A stretch of DNA of 64,000 bases from Aequorivita lipolytica (lineage in GTDB: Bacteria > Bacteroidota > Bacteroidia > Flavobacteriales > Flavobacteriaceae), in the NCBI RefSeq assembly GCF_007997135.1, contig NZ_VORU01000012.1:1-64000 (forward strand), given 5' to 3'. The position numbers and the translations under genes are program-made. The notes beneath the pieces were generated by a model. The model was not told where the DNA came from and did not search any database. It saw nothing but the letters and a program-made list of their open reading frames with translations. Positions 14,251 through 24,054 of the stretch are shown here, piece after piece (position 1 is the stretch's first letter; every line of letters begins with the position of its first letter).

Positions 14251-15717
14251 ATGAAAAAAAACATTGCGGTTATCGGTTCTGGCTTTTCGTCTCTTGCTGC
14301 TTCGTGCTATTTGGCACAAGCTGGAAATAAAGTAACCATTTACGAAAAAAACCAAACAATTGGAGGCAGGGCCAGACAATTCAAAAAAGATGGATTCACT
14401 TTTGACATGGGACCCACTTGGTACTGGATGCCAGATGTTTTTGAACGGTTTTTTCAAGACTTCGGAAAAGCGCCATCAGATTTTTATGAACTTGAAAAGT
14501 TGAATCCTGCTTACCGTGTGTATTTTGGAGCTGATGATTATATAACTATTGAAGACACTCTTGAGAAAATATGTGCCGCCTTTGAAAATGAAGAATCAGG
14601 AAGTTCAATAAAACTGCGCAAATTTATGGATCAGGCATTGGATAACTACAATATTGCAATCAAAGATTTGGTATATAGACCAGGGGTTTCGCCATTGGAA
14701 TTGGTGACGGCAACAACTATGAAAAAGATAGGACAGTTTTTCAGCACTATAAGTAAAGATGTTCGACGTGAGTTCACCAATCCCAAATTGATTTCAATCT
14801 TAGAATTTCCAGTTTTGTTTTTAGGAGCAAAGCCTTCCAACACTCCAGCATTTTATAGTTTTATGAATTATGCAGATTTTGGACTTGGCACCTTTCACCC
14901 AAAAAAGGGAATGTATTCTGTGATTGATGGAATAAAAACACTAGCCGAAGAACTTGGAGTCACTATAAAAACTAATCAGAATGTAGAAAAGATAAGTGTT
15001 GAAAATGGAAAAGCTTCTGCATTAATCGTTAATGGTGAAAAAATAAATGTTGACGTAATTCTTAGCGGGGCAGATTATCATCACACCGAAACACTACTCG
15101 ATAAAAATTACAGGCAATATTCTGAAACTTATTGGGAACATAAAACTTTCGCTCCCTCGGCACTACTCTTTTACGTTGGCTTTGATAAAAAGATTGAAAA
15201 TGTAGATCATCATACTTTGTTTTTTGATGTAGATTTTCAAAAGCATTCTCAAGAAATATACGATTCACCACGTTGGCCGGAAGAGCCGCTTTTTTATGCT
15301 AGTTTTCCTTCAAAAACAGATTCTTCCGTTTCGCCTCTGGGCAAAGAAGCAGGGATATTTTTGATTCCGTTGGCGCCAGGACTAGATGATATTCCCGAAA
15401 TACGTGAGGAATATTTTGAAAAAATAATGGTCCGTTTTGAAAAAATCACCAACCAAGAGATTAAAAAATACGTTATATTTAAGGAGTCTTATTGTATAAA
15501 AGACTTTGTTGACGACTATAATAGCTATAAAGGAAACGCTTACGGACTCGCCAACACACTGATGCAGACTGCTTTTTTAAGACCAAAACTGAAAAGCGGT
15601 AAAGTAAAAAATCTATTTTTTACGGGACAACTTACAGTACCCGGACCCGGAGTTCCCCCAGCGTTAATTTCTGGAAAATTAGTAGCTGGATTAATTGAAA
15701 AAGAAAAGAAAAATTGA
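14251..15717 (+). CDS. crtI: Phytoene desaturase
   Basis: 488 residues from the ATG at 14251; an in-frame TTG four codons upstream (14239) is less likely. The N-terminus MKKNIAVIGSGFSSLAAS is the FAD-binding beta-alpha-beta fold, with Ser in place of the third Gly. It continues with YEKNQTIGGRARQF and DMGPTWYWMPDVFE, and ends with the CrtI signature FFTGQLTVPGPGVPPALISG. The enzyme desaturates phytoene in four steps to lycopene, using FAD, at the membrane. First gene of the crt operon; it overlaps crtB by four bases. Confidence 0.95.
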   Translation: MKKNIAVIGSGFSSLAASCYLAQAGNKVTIYEKNQTIGGRARQFKKDGFTFDMGPTWYWMPDVFERFFQDFGKAPSDFYELEKLNPAYRVYFGADDYITIEDTLEKICAAFENEESGSSIKLRKFMDQALDNYNIAIKDLVYRPGVSPLELVTATTMKKIGQFFSTISKDVRREFTNPKLISILEFPVLFLGAKPSNTPAFYSFMNYADFGLGTFHPKKGMYSVIDGIKTLAEELGVTIKTNQNVEKISVENGKASALIVNGEKINVDVILSGADYHHTETLLDKNYRQYSETYWEHKTFAPSALLFYVGFDKKIENVDHHTLFFDVDFQKHSQEIYDSPRWPEEPLFYASFPSKTDSSVSPLGKEAGIFLIPLAPGLDDIPEIREEYFEKIMVRFEKITNQEIKKYVIFKESYCIKDFVDDYNSYKGNAYGLANTLMQTAFLRPKLKSGKVKNLFFTGQLTVPGPGVPPALISGKLVAGLIEKEKKN

Positions 15718-16556
15718 AAGAGCTTTTTGACATAGTATCCAAAAAATGCAGCAAAAATGTTACTGAAACCTACAGTACCTCCTTTTCGTTAGCTACGCGA
15801 ATGCTTGGCCCCTCCATTCGCCAAGATATTTACAACATTTATGGTTTTGTTCGTTTTGCAGATGAGATTGTGGATTCCTTTCACGATTACGACAAAGAAA
15901 CACTGTTTAAACGCTTTGAAAATGCACTTGAAGAAGCATTGCAAGACCGCATTAGCCTTAACCCCATTCTAAATTCATTTCAGGAAACGGTTTTCAAATA
16001 CAATATAGATAAAGATTTGATTGATGCATTTATGTCCAGTATGCGATTGGATCTCACAAAAAGCGTTTACAGCACTACCGAAGAGTTCAATGGTTATATT
16101 TACGGTTCGGCTGATGTGGTTGGGCTTATGTGTTTGAAAGTATTTGTAAAAGGTGATGCCGATAAGTACAATCAACTAAAAGAGCCTGCAATGAATTTGG
16201 GTTCTGCTTTTCAAAAAGTGAATTTTCTGCGAGACTTAAAAGAAGATTTCGAAAATTTAAGCCGAACTTATTTTCCAAATACCAATTTAAATGCCTTGGA
16301 TGAAGATTCAAAAGAGAAGATAATTCAAGAAATAGAAGAAAACTTCAACCGCGGATATCTAGGTATTTTACAATTACCGCACGATTCAAAACTAGGTGTT
16401 TTCGTGGCTTACAGATATTATAAACGCTTGCTGAAAAAACTTCAGCAAACTCCTGCAACAGAAATTAAAAATGCCCGGATACGTGTTCCAAATGTCGAAA
16501 AAATTGGACTTTTAACACGCAGCTACGTAAAATATCAATTAAATTTGGTAAAATAA
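15714..16556 (+). CDS. crtB: Phytoene synthase
   Basis: 280 residues. The TTG start overlaps the crtI stop (TTGA), giving translational coupling; no ATG lies near enough to replace it. Squalene/phytoene synthase fold: YSTSFSLATRML at the start, first Asp motif RFADEIVDSFHD, second Asp motif NFLRDLKEDFENLSRTYFP. These bind the Mg-diphosphates of two GGPP molecules condensed to phytoene. Confidence 0.95.
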   Translation: MKELFDIVSKKCSKNVTETYSTSFSLATRMLGPSIRQDIYNIYGFVRFADEIVDSFHDYDKETLFKRFENALEEALQDRISLNPILNSFQETVFKYNIDKDLIDAFMSSMRLDLTKSVYSTTEEFNGYIYGSADVVGLMCLKVFVKGDADKYNQLKEPAMNLGSAFQKVNFLRDLKEDFENLSRTYFPNTNLNALDEDSKEKIIQEIEENFNRGYLGILQLPHDSKLGVFVAYRYYKRLLKKLQQTPATEIKNARIRVPNVEKIGLLTRSYVKYQLNLVK

Positions 16557-16663
16557 AGGGCGCTCGAACATGGACGACCCATGCGGGATGATTCTAAAAT
16601 TTTCTTATGCTAAAATTCAGACTCAAAATCTCTAATCCCAAATTAACGAATTAACATATATTA

Positions 16664-17113
16664 ATGACGACGGTTTTCTGGATATTAATTCTTATTACTA
16701 CATTCTGCGCAATGGAATTTATGGCGTGGTTTACCCATAAATTCATTATGCACGGCTTTTTGTGGAAATTACACAAAGATCATCACCACAAGGATCACGG
16801 CAGTTGGTGGGAACGAAATGATTATTTCTTCATTTTTTACGCCTTGGTTAGCATAAGCTGCTTTATAGGTTGGAGCTATTATGGTTTTTGGGCAGGGCTA
16901 CCTATTGGCCTAGGTATTTTTGCTTATGGTCTCGCCTATTTTTTTGTACACGATATTTTTATTCATCAGCGTTTTAAAATGTTTCGAAATGCCAACAATT
17001 GGTATGCTCGTGGTATTCGGAGAGCACACAAAATACACCACAAACATTTAGGAAAAGATAAAGGAGAATGCTTCGGAATGCTATTTCCGCCATTGAAATA
17101 TTTTAAAAAATAA
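16664..17113 (+). CDS. crtZ: Beta-carotene hydroxylase
   Basis: 149 residues, membrane fatty-acid-hydroxylase superfamily. Four histidine clusters bind the di-iron centre: HKFIMH (25-30), HKDHHH-type (38-42), HDIFIHQ (96-102) and HKIHHKH (122-128). Two or three helices lie between them (about 4-20, 55-92). It adds 3-hydroxyls to beta-carotene, giving zeaxanthin. About 108 bp after crtB and 3 bp before the cyclase gene, in the same operon. Confidence 0.94.
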   Translation: MTTVFWILILITTFCAMEFMAWFTHKFIMHGFLWKLHKDHHHKDHGSWWERNDYFFIFYALVSISCFIGWSYYGFWAGLPIGLGIFAYGLAYFFVHDIFIHQRFKMFRNANNWYARGIRRAHKIHHKHLGKDKGECFGMLFPPLKYFKK

Positions 17114-17116
17114 ATT

Positions 17117-17821
17117 ATGTGGCATCTATATCTCCTATTGGACATTGCCTCGCTCAGTGTCCCGTTTCTTTTTAGCTTTCACCCAAAATTAAAGTTTTAT
17201 AAACTTTGGAAATATTTCTTTCCAGCCACATTTATAATGATGGCTTTTTTTATACCGTGGGATATTATTTTTACCCAAAACGGAATTTGGGGATTCAATG
17301 AAATGTATCTCTCTGGAATCACCATCGCTAACCTTCCACTGGAAGAGTGGCTCTTTTTTATATGCATTCCTTATGCCTGTCTTTTCACACTTTACGCTTT
17401 TAAAAATTTACTTCCGAAATTTTCTTTTTCAAATAAGGTTACGGCCATAGTTTATTATAGTCTGCAAACAGTTCTAATAGCTACTTTACTTTATTTTTAC
17501 GATCGTTGGTACACGGCTATTAACTTTGGTTACGCCATTGTTTTGCTAGCTTTGGTTTTTAATTACAAACGTGAATGTTTGAAAGTTTTCTTTCCTGTTT
17601 TTGCCATTCTTTTAATTCCTTTTTTTATTGTGAACGGCTTCTTAACCGGCAGCTGGATTCATGAACAAGTAGTATGGTACAACGACGCCGAAAATTTGGG
17701 AATAAGAGTTGGCACGGTACCAATTGAAGACAGCATTTATGCAATGACAATGCTGCTTACCATCTTTGTTTTGATGGAAAAATTCAAGGAAAAATATCCT
17801 TCTAAGCCGATAGAAAATTAA
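17117..17821 (+). CDS. Lycopene beta-cyclase, fused CrtYc-CrtYd type
   Basis: 234 residues, about seven helices, with an internal two-fold repeat. Each half carries a conserved acidic motif: NLPLEEWLFF at 72-81 and TVPIEDSIYAM around residue 200. These correspond to the P-x-E-E/D of the heterodimeric cyclases CrtYc and CrtYd, here in a single polypeptide as usual in Bacteroidota. It closes both ends of lycopene to beta-carotene. It starts 3 bp after crtZ and ends the pathway set; no ketolase (crtW) is seen, so zeaxanthin is the expected product. Confidence 0.92.
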   Translation: MWHLYLLLDIASLSVPFLFSFHPKLKFYKLWKYFFPATFIMMAFFIPWDIIFTQNGIWGFNEMYLSGITIANLPLEEWLFFICIPYACLFTLYAFKNLLPKFSFSNKVTAIVYYSLQTVLIATLLYFYDRWYTAINFGYAIVLLALVFNYKRECLKVFFPVFAILLIPFFIVNGFLTGSWIHEQVVWYNDAENLGIRVGTVPIEDSIYAMTMLLTIFVLMEKFKEKYPSKPIEN

Positions 17822-17941
17822 CTGGGTTCTGCTGAAAAAAATCGGCAAATTAACAGGAATATTAATTCATATACAATAGATTGGGGAATGTAAATCAATT
17901 GCGATTTTGCATTACTTTTAATCCTAGAAATCACATTTGTT

Positions 17942-18526
17942 ATGATACATCCTAAAACAGAATTGAAATTTATTAGCAATGAAGTTGGATACGGCGTTGT
18001 TGCCACAGAATTTATGCCCGCTGGAACTATAACGTGGGCTTTAGATGATTTAGACCGTGAGTTTACTCCAACCAAACTAAAGAAAATGAATCCGCTTTAC
18101 CAAAATATTTTAGAAACCTATTGCTACAGAAACAAAAAAGGAAATTTTGTTCTCTGTTGGGATTATGGTCGCTATGTGAACCACAGTTTTAAAAGCAATT
18201 GCATATCTACTGCTTACGACTTCGAAATAGCAATACGCGATATTCAACCCGGTGAAGAATTAACAGATGACTACGGCTATCTAAACGTATCAGAACCTTT
18301 TAAAGGAATAGATGAGGGAACCAGAAGAAAAACAGTGTATCCGGATGATCTTTTGAATCATTACCAAATTTGGGATAAACAGCTTATTAAAAACTTCCCC
18401 GATATCCTTAGGGTTGAACAACCTTTAAAATCTTTGATTGCTCAAAAATTGTGGAATGATATAACCGCTATTGCGGAAGGAAAAAAAGAGATGAAATCTA
18501 TTAAAGAAAATCACTTCCCACGATAA
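17942..18526 (+). CDS. SET domain-containing protein
   Basis: 194 residues. It contains the two SET hallmarks: GRYVNHSFKSNC around 77-88 (the NHS-x-x-x-N knot that binds S-adenosylmethionine) and GEELTDDYGY around 105-114 (ELTxDY). SET proteins methylate lysines; bacterial targets are mostly unknown. A post-SET zinc cluster is not evident. It follows the carotenoid cyclase by 120 bp on the same strand but may be transcribed separately. Confidence 0.85.
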   Translation: MIHPKTELKFISNEVGYGVVATEFMPAGTITWALDDLDREFTPTKLKKMNPLYQNILETYCYRNKKGNFVLCWDYGRYVNHSFKSNCISTAYDFEIAIRDIQPGEELTDDYGYLNVSEPFKGIDEGTRRKTVYPDDLLNHYQIWDKQLIKNFPDILRVEQPLKSLIAQKLWNDITAIAEGKKEMKSIKENHFPR

Positions 18527-18537
18527 TTATCAACCAA

Positions 18538-19101
18538 TTATTCACCCAGTAGTTGATCAAGAAGCTTTCTCATTTTTTCACTGTTCCAATCGGCTGCGCC
18601 TTGTTCATCTATAACTATTTCTCCAGTTTTTGAAATGAGATAAGTAGTGGGCAGCACAAACGACTCCAACTTTTTGGGTGCTTCAAAAGTTTGAAGAAAG
18701 ATGGGCAAAGTATAACCATTCTTCTCCATAAATTTTTCAACCTTTTCAGATTTTTCTGAAGTAACAAAATAGAAATCTACTTGGTCGCCATAGGTATCGT
18801 ATAGTTTTTGGAATGAAGGCATCTCCGCAACGCACGGAGGACACCATGTTGCCCAAAAATTTACGATAGTTACTTTTCCCTGAGATTGTGAAAAGTTTAC
18901 TCCTTCTGCAGTTAATTGTTGTAAACTCCAATCGTAATCATGAAGTGTTTCCCGCTCGGCTTCCGCCTTTTCCGATGGCGAGAATGAAATTATACGTTGC
19001 ACAAACACTTGAATAGGCATACGCGTTTGCGGAAAAATCAGCAAAGCCAAAAATGCAACAAACAAGATGTTGCTCCAGTGTTTCTTTAGAAAACTTTTCA
19101 T
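18538..19101 (-). CDS. TlpA-like membrane-anchored thioredoxin
   Basis: 187 residues. An N-terminal signal-anchor (about 10-24) is followed by a thioredoxin fold in the periplasm. The active site is WATWCPPC (Cys87, Cys90), with the cis-Pro in VLPTTYLI. The CPPC centre and the fold place it with TlpA/ResA-type reductases that keep cytochrome c or other periplasmic cysteines reduced. It follows the aconitase gene on the same strand but is separated by a terminator. Confidence 0.9.
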   Translation of the reverse strand: MKSFLKKHWSNILFVAFLALLIFPQTRMPIQVFVQRIISFSPSEKAEAERETLHDYDWSLQQLTAEGVNFSQSQGKVTIVNFWATWCPPCVAEMPSFQKLYDTYGDQVDFYFVTSEKSEKVEKFMEKNGYTLPIFLQTFEAPKKLESFVLPTTYLISKTGEIVIDEQGAADWNSEKMRKLLDQLLGE

Positions 19102-19113
19102 AATTGAATGGTA

Positions 19114-19159
19114 TAAAAAAAACCTAACAGTTTAAATTGCTTCATAACTGTTAGGTTTT
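19114..19159 (-). terminator. Terminator after aconitase gene
   Basis: AACTGTTAGGTTTT (19146-19159) pairs with AAACCTAACAGTT (19120-19132). Read on the minus strand, the stem is followed by a run of T (the A run at 19115-19122). It separates the aconitase and TlpA-like transcripts. Confidence 0.75.
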
Positions 19160-19175
19160 AATATTTCAAAAGCGG

Positions 19176-21440
19176 TTAAGCGTTTTGCTTCTTAATCAAA
19201 TTCAATGCAGAACCTTCACGATACCACCTTATTTGTGCATCGTTGTAAGTATGGTTCACTTTAATAGTGTCTTTATTGCCATCTTTATGAACAATTTCTA
19301 TAGTTAACGGAGTGTTTTCTGCAAAATCTGCAATATCCACAAAGTTGAAAGTATCGTCTTCCTGAATTAAATCGTAATCTGCTTCGTTAGCAAATGTAAG
19401 ACCTAACATTCCTTGTTTTTTAAGGTTTGTTTCGTGTATTCTTGCAAAAGACTTTACCAAAACTGCTGCAACCCCCAAAAATCGAGGTTGCATAGCTGCG
19501 TGCTCACGAGAGGAACCCTCACCGTAGTTATGGTCTCCCACAACGATGGTTTTAATTTCCTTCGCTTTATATTCACGTTGTACATCTGGCACACCGCCAT
19601 ATTCACCAGTGAATTGGTTTTTTACAAAATTTGTCTTTTTATTAAAAGCGTTTATAGCTCCAATTAATGTATTGTTAGATATATTGTCCAAATGACCACG
19701 GTAACGCAACCAAGGCCCAGCCATAGAAATGTGGTCTGTGGTACATTTTCCGAAAGCTTTAATCAACAATTTTACACCTTGCAATTCAGAATCCTTAATA
19801 GGAACAAATGGTTCCAATAATTCAAGACGTTCGCTGTCTGTGGCAACTTTAACCTCAACAGAACTTCCGTCTTCCTTTGGTGCCAGATAACCATTGTCAT
19901 CCACTTCAAATCCTTTTGGAGGAAGTTCTAGACCAACTGGTATATCTAATTTTACCTCTTGTCCATCTTCATTCAAAAGTGTGTCGTTCATTGGGTCAAA
20001 ATCCAAACGTCCAGAAATTGCGATTGCCGCAACCATCTCTGGAGAACCTACAAACGCGTGTGTATTCGGATTACCATCGGCTCGTTTTGAAAAGTTTCTA
20101 TTGAAAGAATGCACTATTGTATTTTTTTCATCGCCCTTTCTGTCACTTCTATCCCATTGACCAATGCACGGTCCGCAAGCGTTTGTGAAAATTGTTGCAC
20201 CAAGATTTTCGAAAACATCTAAAAGTCCATCACGTTCGGCAGTAAAACGTATTTGCTCTGAACCGGGATTTATTCCGAAGTCACTTTTTGGTTTTAATTT
20301 TTTATCTATGGCCTGTTGCGCAATAGATGCAGCTCGCGTTAAATCTTCATAGGAAGAGTTGGTACAGCTACCAATCAATCCCCAATCTACCTTTAATGGC
20401 CAATCGTTTTTCCTTGCTTTTTCACCCAATTCACCAATGGGAGTTGCCAAATCTGGCGTGAATGGTCCATTTAAATGTGGACGCAAGGTGTTTAAATCTA
20501 TCTCAATAACTTGGTCAAAGTATTTTTCTGGATCTGCATAAACTTCATCGTCGCCTGTTAAATAAGGTCTGATTTTATTTGCTTCATCTGCAATATCCGC
20601 GCGGTCTGTTGCTCTTAGGAAACGCTCCATGGCATCATCATAACCAAAGGTTGAAGTGGTTGCACCTATTTCGGCACCCATATTACAGATGGTTCCTTTT
20701 CCAGTACATGAAAGGTTCTTCGCACCAGGTCCAAAATATTCAACTATAGCTCCGGTCCCTCCTTTTACGGTTAGGATGCCGGCCACTTTTAAAATTACAT
20801 CCTTGGATGCCGTCCAGCCGTTTAGTTCGCCAGTTAATTTAACACCGATTAATTTTGGAAATTTTAATTCCCAAGGCATTCCTGCCATAACATCAACAGC
20901 ATCTGCACCACCAACGCCAATAGCTACCATTCCCAAACCACCTGCATTTACGGTGTGGCTGTCGGTACCAATCATCATTCCGCCGGGGAACGCATAATTT
21001 TCAAGAACTACTTGGTGAATAATTCCAGCTCCGGGCTTCCAGAAACCGATTCCATATTTGTTTGAAACAGATTCCAAAAAATCAAAAACCTCGTTACTGG
21101 TTTCGTTCGCGCGCTTTAAATCTGGCACAGCGCCCTGTTTGGCTTGAATTAAGTGATCACAGTGAACAGTAGTTGGCACCGCAACTGTTTTTTTACCAGC
21201 TTGCATAAACTGCAAAAGCGCCATTTGTGCGGTTGCGTCTTGGCAAGCTATTCTATCTGGAGCAAAATCCACATAATCCTTTCCACGTTGGAACGCTTTA
21301 TCTGGGTTTCCATCCCAAAGGTGGGAGTAAAGTATTTTTTCAGAAAGGGTGAGTGGTTTTCCCGTGATTTCGCGTGCTTTATCTACACGTTCTGCCATCT
21401 GGGCGTAAACCTTTTTAATCATATCAATATCAAAAGCCAT
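19176..21440 (-). CDS. acn: Aconitate hydratase
   Basis: 754 residues, the length of the mitochondrial-type aconitases of Bacteroidota. It interconverts citrate and isocitrate in the TCA cycle. The [4Fe-4S] cysteines lie in [12 protein letters not shown] (about 358) and in [13 protein letters not shown] (about 425). [12 protein letters not shown] lies in the substrate site, and [15 protein letters not shown] belongs to the C-terminal swivelling domain that carries the active-site Ser-Arg. Single gene between terminators. Confidence 0.96.
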   Translation of the reverse strand: MAFDIDMIKKVYAQMAERVDKAREITGKPLTLSEKILYSHLWDGNPDKAFQRGKDYVDFAPDRIACQDATAQMALLQFMQAGKKTVAVPTTVHCDHLIQAKQGAVPDLKRANETSNEVFDFLESVSNKYGIGFWKPGAGIIHQVVLENYAFPGGMMIGTDSHTVNAGGLGMVAIGVGGADAVDVMAGMPWELKFPKLIGVKLTGELNGWTASKDVILKVAGILTVKGGTGAIVEYFGPGAKNLSCTGKGTICNMGAEIGATTSTFGYDDAMERFLRATDRADIADEANKIRPYLTGDDEVYADPEKYFDQVIEIDLNTLRPHLNGPFTPDLATPIGELGEKARKNDWPLKVDWGLIGSCTNSSYEDLTRAASIAQQAIDKKLKPKSDFGINPGSEQIRFTAERDGLLDVFENLGATIFTNACGPCIGQWDRSDRKGDEKNTIVHSFNRNFSKRADGNPNTHAFVGSPEMVAAIAISGRLDFDPMNDTLLNEDGQEVKLDIPVGLELPPKGFEVDDNGYLAPKEDGSSVEVKVATDSERLELLEPFVPIKDSELQGVKLLIKAFGKCTTDHISMAGPWLRYRGHLDNISNNTLIGAINAFNKKTNFVKNQFTGEYGGVPDVQREYKAKEIKTIVVGDHNYGEGSSREHAAMQPRFLGVAAVLVKSFARIHETNLKKQGMLGLTFANEADYDLIQEDDTFNFVDIADFAENTPLTIEIVHKDGNKDTIKVNHTYNDAQIRWYREGSALNLIKKQNA

Positions 21441-21652
21441 AGTAGTATTTTTAGTAAATGCGAAATTACAAAAAATAATAATATTTAAAAAATATTTAAT
21501 GAAAATGCTTATTTAGTGAATATAATTCACTAAATAGTAATTATTGTTGCGTATAATTATCAAATTGGTAATTATAGATAACTAATTTTAAGAATTTCAA
21601 AATATTTCCGATCGGATAATTTGAAAACGTGAAAGGAAAAAGTGAATAGGGT

Positions 21653-22606
21653 TTAGTACAAGCTTTTAATAATCTCTTCAATGCTTAGGCCTTCTGCTTC
21701 TGCTTTATAGTTTTTAATCAATCGGTGGCGAAGTATTCCGATTGCTGCTTTTTGAACATCTTCAATATCTGGAGAAAATTTACCGTGAAGTGCGGCATTT
21801 GTTTTTGCAGCCAAAATTAAGTTCTGTGAAGCTCGCGGCCCAGCTCCCCAATCAATATAGTTTTTCACGGTATCAGTGGCAGTTGAACTATTGGGGCGGG
21901 TTTTACCAACTAGAGTAACGGCGTATTCCACAACGTTATCTGCTACAGGAATTCTTCTAATTAACTGCTGAAAATCTATAATTTCTTGTGCTGTGAAAAG
22001 TGGATTTACCTTTTGCGTTTCACCGGCCGTAGTTTGTTTTACTACTTCAACTTCTTCAGAAAAGGAAGGATATTCAAGATTAATAGCAAACATAAAACGG
22101 TCCAGTTGCGCCTCTGGCAGCGGGTAGGTTCCCTCCTGCTCTATTGGGTTTTGAGTGGCAAGTACAAAATATGGTAAATCTAATTTATAGTGATGGCCCG
22201 CAACAGTAACAGCACGTTCCTGCATTGCTTCTAAAAGCGCAGCTTGGGTTTTTGGCGGTGTTCTGTTAATTTCGTCTGCAAGAATAATGTTAGCGAAGAT
22301 TGGTCCTTTTATAAATTTGAACTCGCGATTTTGATCAAGTATCTCAGACCCCAAAATGTCACTAGGCATCAAATCTGGCGTAAACTGTATTCTTTTAAAT
22401 TTTAGCCCAAGTGCTTCTGCAACGGTGTTCACCAAAAGTGTTTTCGCAAGCCCCGGAACTCCAATAAGTAATGCGTGTCCTCCAGAAAAAATAGCGAGCA
22501 ATACTTGTTCAACCACTTCATCTTGACCTACTATTACTTTTTTTATTTCCTTTTTAAGAGCGTTATATTTTGAAACCAGTTGCGAAACCGCTGCTACGTC
22601 TGACAT
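21653..22606 (-). CDS. MoxR family AAA+ ATPase
   Basis: 317 residues. Walker A GVPGLAKT (49-56), Walker B IILADEINR (about 108-116), sensor 1 around VLATQNPIEQEGTYPLPEAQLDRFMF, and arginine-finger region WGAGPRASQNLILAAK. MoxR ATPases act as chaperones that help load cofactors or assemble complexes, often with VWA proteins. No VWA gene is adjacent here; instead it is the last gene of an operon with three PPIase chaperone genes, 11 bp after the SurA-like one. Confidence 0.92.
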   Translation of the reverse strand: MSDVAAVSQLVSKYNALKKEIKKVIVGQDEVVEQVLLAIFSGGHALLIGVPGLAKTLLVNTVAEALGLKFKRIQFTPDLMPSDILGSEILDQNREFKFIKGPIFANIILADEINRTPPKTQAALLEAMQERAVTVAGHHYKLDLPYFVLATQNPIEQEGTYPLPEAQLDRFMFAINLEYPSFSEEVEVVKQTTAGETQKVNPLFTAQEIIDFQQLIRRIPVADNVVEYAVTLVGKTRPNSSTATDTVKNYIDWGAGPRASQNLILAAKTNAALHGKFSPDIEDVQKAAIGILRHRLIKNYKAEAEGLSIEEIIKSLY

Positions 22607-22617
22607 ATTTTTCTATA

Positions 22618-24054
22618 TTATTTTTTTAGCCAATTTCCTGAAAACTCACAATCTTGATAATCTTCATTAATGCTAATATAGGTATCTTTTATTTTTTCAT
22701 TTTGCCACTTATTTATGACATTGATTTGTTTTTCACGCAACGCCAATTGCTTGATACGTTCGTAATCTTTGGCATAATCGGCTTTGTGCTCTTCGTATTT
22801 TTTTGTTACGGTAAGTATTTTTAAACTACTCTTTCCGGTTCGGTCCCTATCTGTGAAAATTTCCGAAACCTCGCCTTCTTTTAAATTATAAACTTGGGCA
22901 CTGAGAGTAGGATCCATTTTGGTAAGATCAAACTTAGTATCAAAATTTACTGGATTTATTAATTGTCCTCCATTATTACGAGTTTCTTTGTCGTCTGAGA
23001 ACTTGCGAGCTGCTTCTGCAAAAGTAGTTTCACCAGAGCTAACCTTCGTTTTTAAATCTTCAATCTCAGCTTGTGCGGCTTCTATTGATTTTTGAGAAAC
23101 CTCAGGAAACATTAAGACGTGGCGTACATCTACTTCTTGCCCACGGATTTTTTCAACATAGAGAATGTGCCAGCCAAATTCAGTTTCAAAAGGTTCACTA
23201 ACTTCACCTTCTAAAAGTGAAAAAGCCTGATCCTTAAACTCTTTTGCCCAAGGAGAATCTCTTGTCACGCCTGTGTAGAGACCTCCTTTGGAAGCCGAGC
23301 CAGGATCTTTAGAGTACAAAACTGCCTTAGTTGAAAAACTTGAGCCATTGTCTAAAACATCTGCACGCATTGCATTTAGTTTGTCAATAACCTCATCGAT
23401 TGCTTTTTTGGTTACTTCGGGATCGATAACTAATTGGGCTATTTCTATTTCGGCACCAAAAACAGGACGTTCGTCTTCTGGGATTGAAAAGAAGAAGGTT
23501 CTTACCTCTTCAGGAGTTACTTCCACTTTTTCAATTACCTTTTGTTGCATTAAACTTGCTAGCTTTATACTTTTGTTTGCTTCAAAAAGATCTTTCCTAA
23601 GTGATGCAATATTATCCTTTCTATAGTATTCCGCTACTTTTTCCTCACTTCCCAATTCGCTTATCATATACTGCAATTGTTGTTCTATCATGCCATTAAT
23701 TTCGGCATCAGGGACTAAAATACTATCCTGTTTCGCTTGGTGTGCGTACAATTTATCTTCCATCAATTTCCCCATCAACTGGCAGCGGGTAATATCTTCA
23801 ATAGACATTCCTTGAGATTGCATTTCAACATAGGCTTTGTCAATATCGCTATCTAAAATAACGTATTCACCAACAACGGCACTCACGCCTTCAGCTTTGT
23901 ATCTTTTAAAGGGTTTTAATGTGTCGCGCTTTACTGTTTGTTTTACAACCAACGAGTCATTACTTTTTGCAACTCCCGTGCTGTCTGGTTCCACAACTGT
24001 CTGAGCCTGCAGCATTGCGGTTGAAAATAGCAACATCAATAAAAATTTACTCAT
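22618..24054 (-). CDS. SurA-like periplasmic peptidyl-prolyl isomerase (two rotamase domains)
   Basis: 478 residues from ATG 24054 (MSKFLLMLLFSTAMLQAQ, a clear signal peptide). That start overlaps the upstream stop as ATGAGTAA; a longer frame to 24090 lacks support. An N-terminal chaperone module contains AVVGEYVILDSDIDK. Two parvulin domains follow: about 190-290 (SKGGLYTGVTRDSPWAKEF, FGWHILYVEKIRG) and 295-400 (VRHVLMFPEVS, NNGGQLINP). SurA assists outer-membrane protein folding. Confidence 0.9.
   Translation of the reverse strand: MSKFLLMLLFSTAMLQAQTVVEPDSTGVAKSNDSLVVKQTVKRDTLKPFKRYKAEGVSAVVGEYVILDSDIDKAYVEMQSQGMSIEDITRCQLMGKLMEDKLYAHQAKQDSILVPDAEINGMIEQQLQYMISELGSEEKVAEYYRKDNIASLRKDLFEANKSIKLASLMQQKVIEKVEVTPEEVRTFFFSIPEDERPVFGAEIEIAQLVIDPEVTKKAIDEVIDKLNAMRADVLDNGSSFSTKAVLYSKDPGSASKGGLYTGVTRDSPWAKEFKDQAFSLLEGEVSEPFETEFGWHILYVEKIRGQEVDVRHVLMFPEVSQKSIEAAQAEIEDLKTKVSSGETTFAEAARKFSDDKETRNNGGQLINPVNFDTKFDLTKMDPTLSAQVYNLKEGEVSEIFTDRDRTGKSSLKILTVTKKYEEHKADYAKDYERIKQLALREKQINVINKWQNEKIKDTYISINEDYQDCEFSGNWLKK

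Noticed and set aside
19413..21488. Several plus-strand frames opposite aconitase
   Set aside because: Antisense shadows of a well-conserved coding region.
21653..22606. MoxR as part of a Bat/VWA aerotolerance operon
   Set aside because: No bat or VWA genes adjacent; the neighbours are PPIase chaperones. The VWA gene at 60 kb is unrelated in position.
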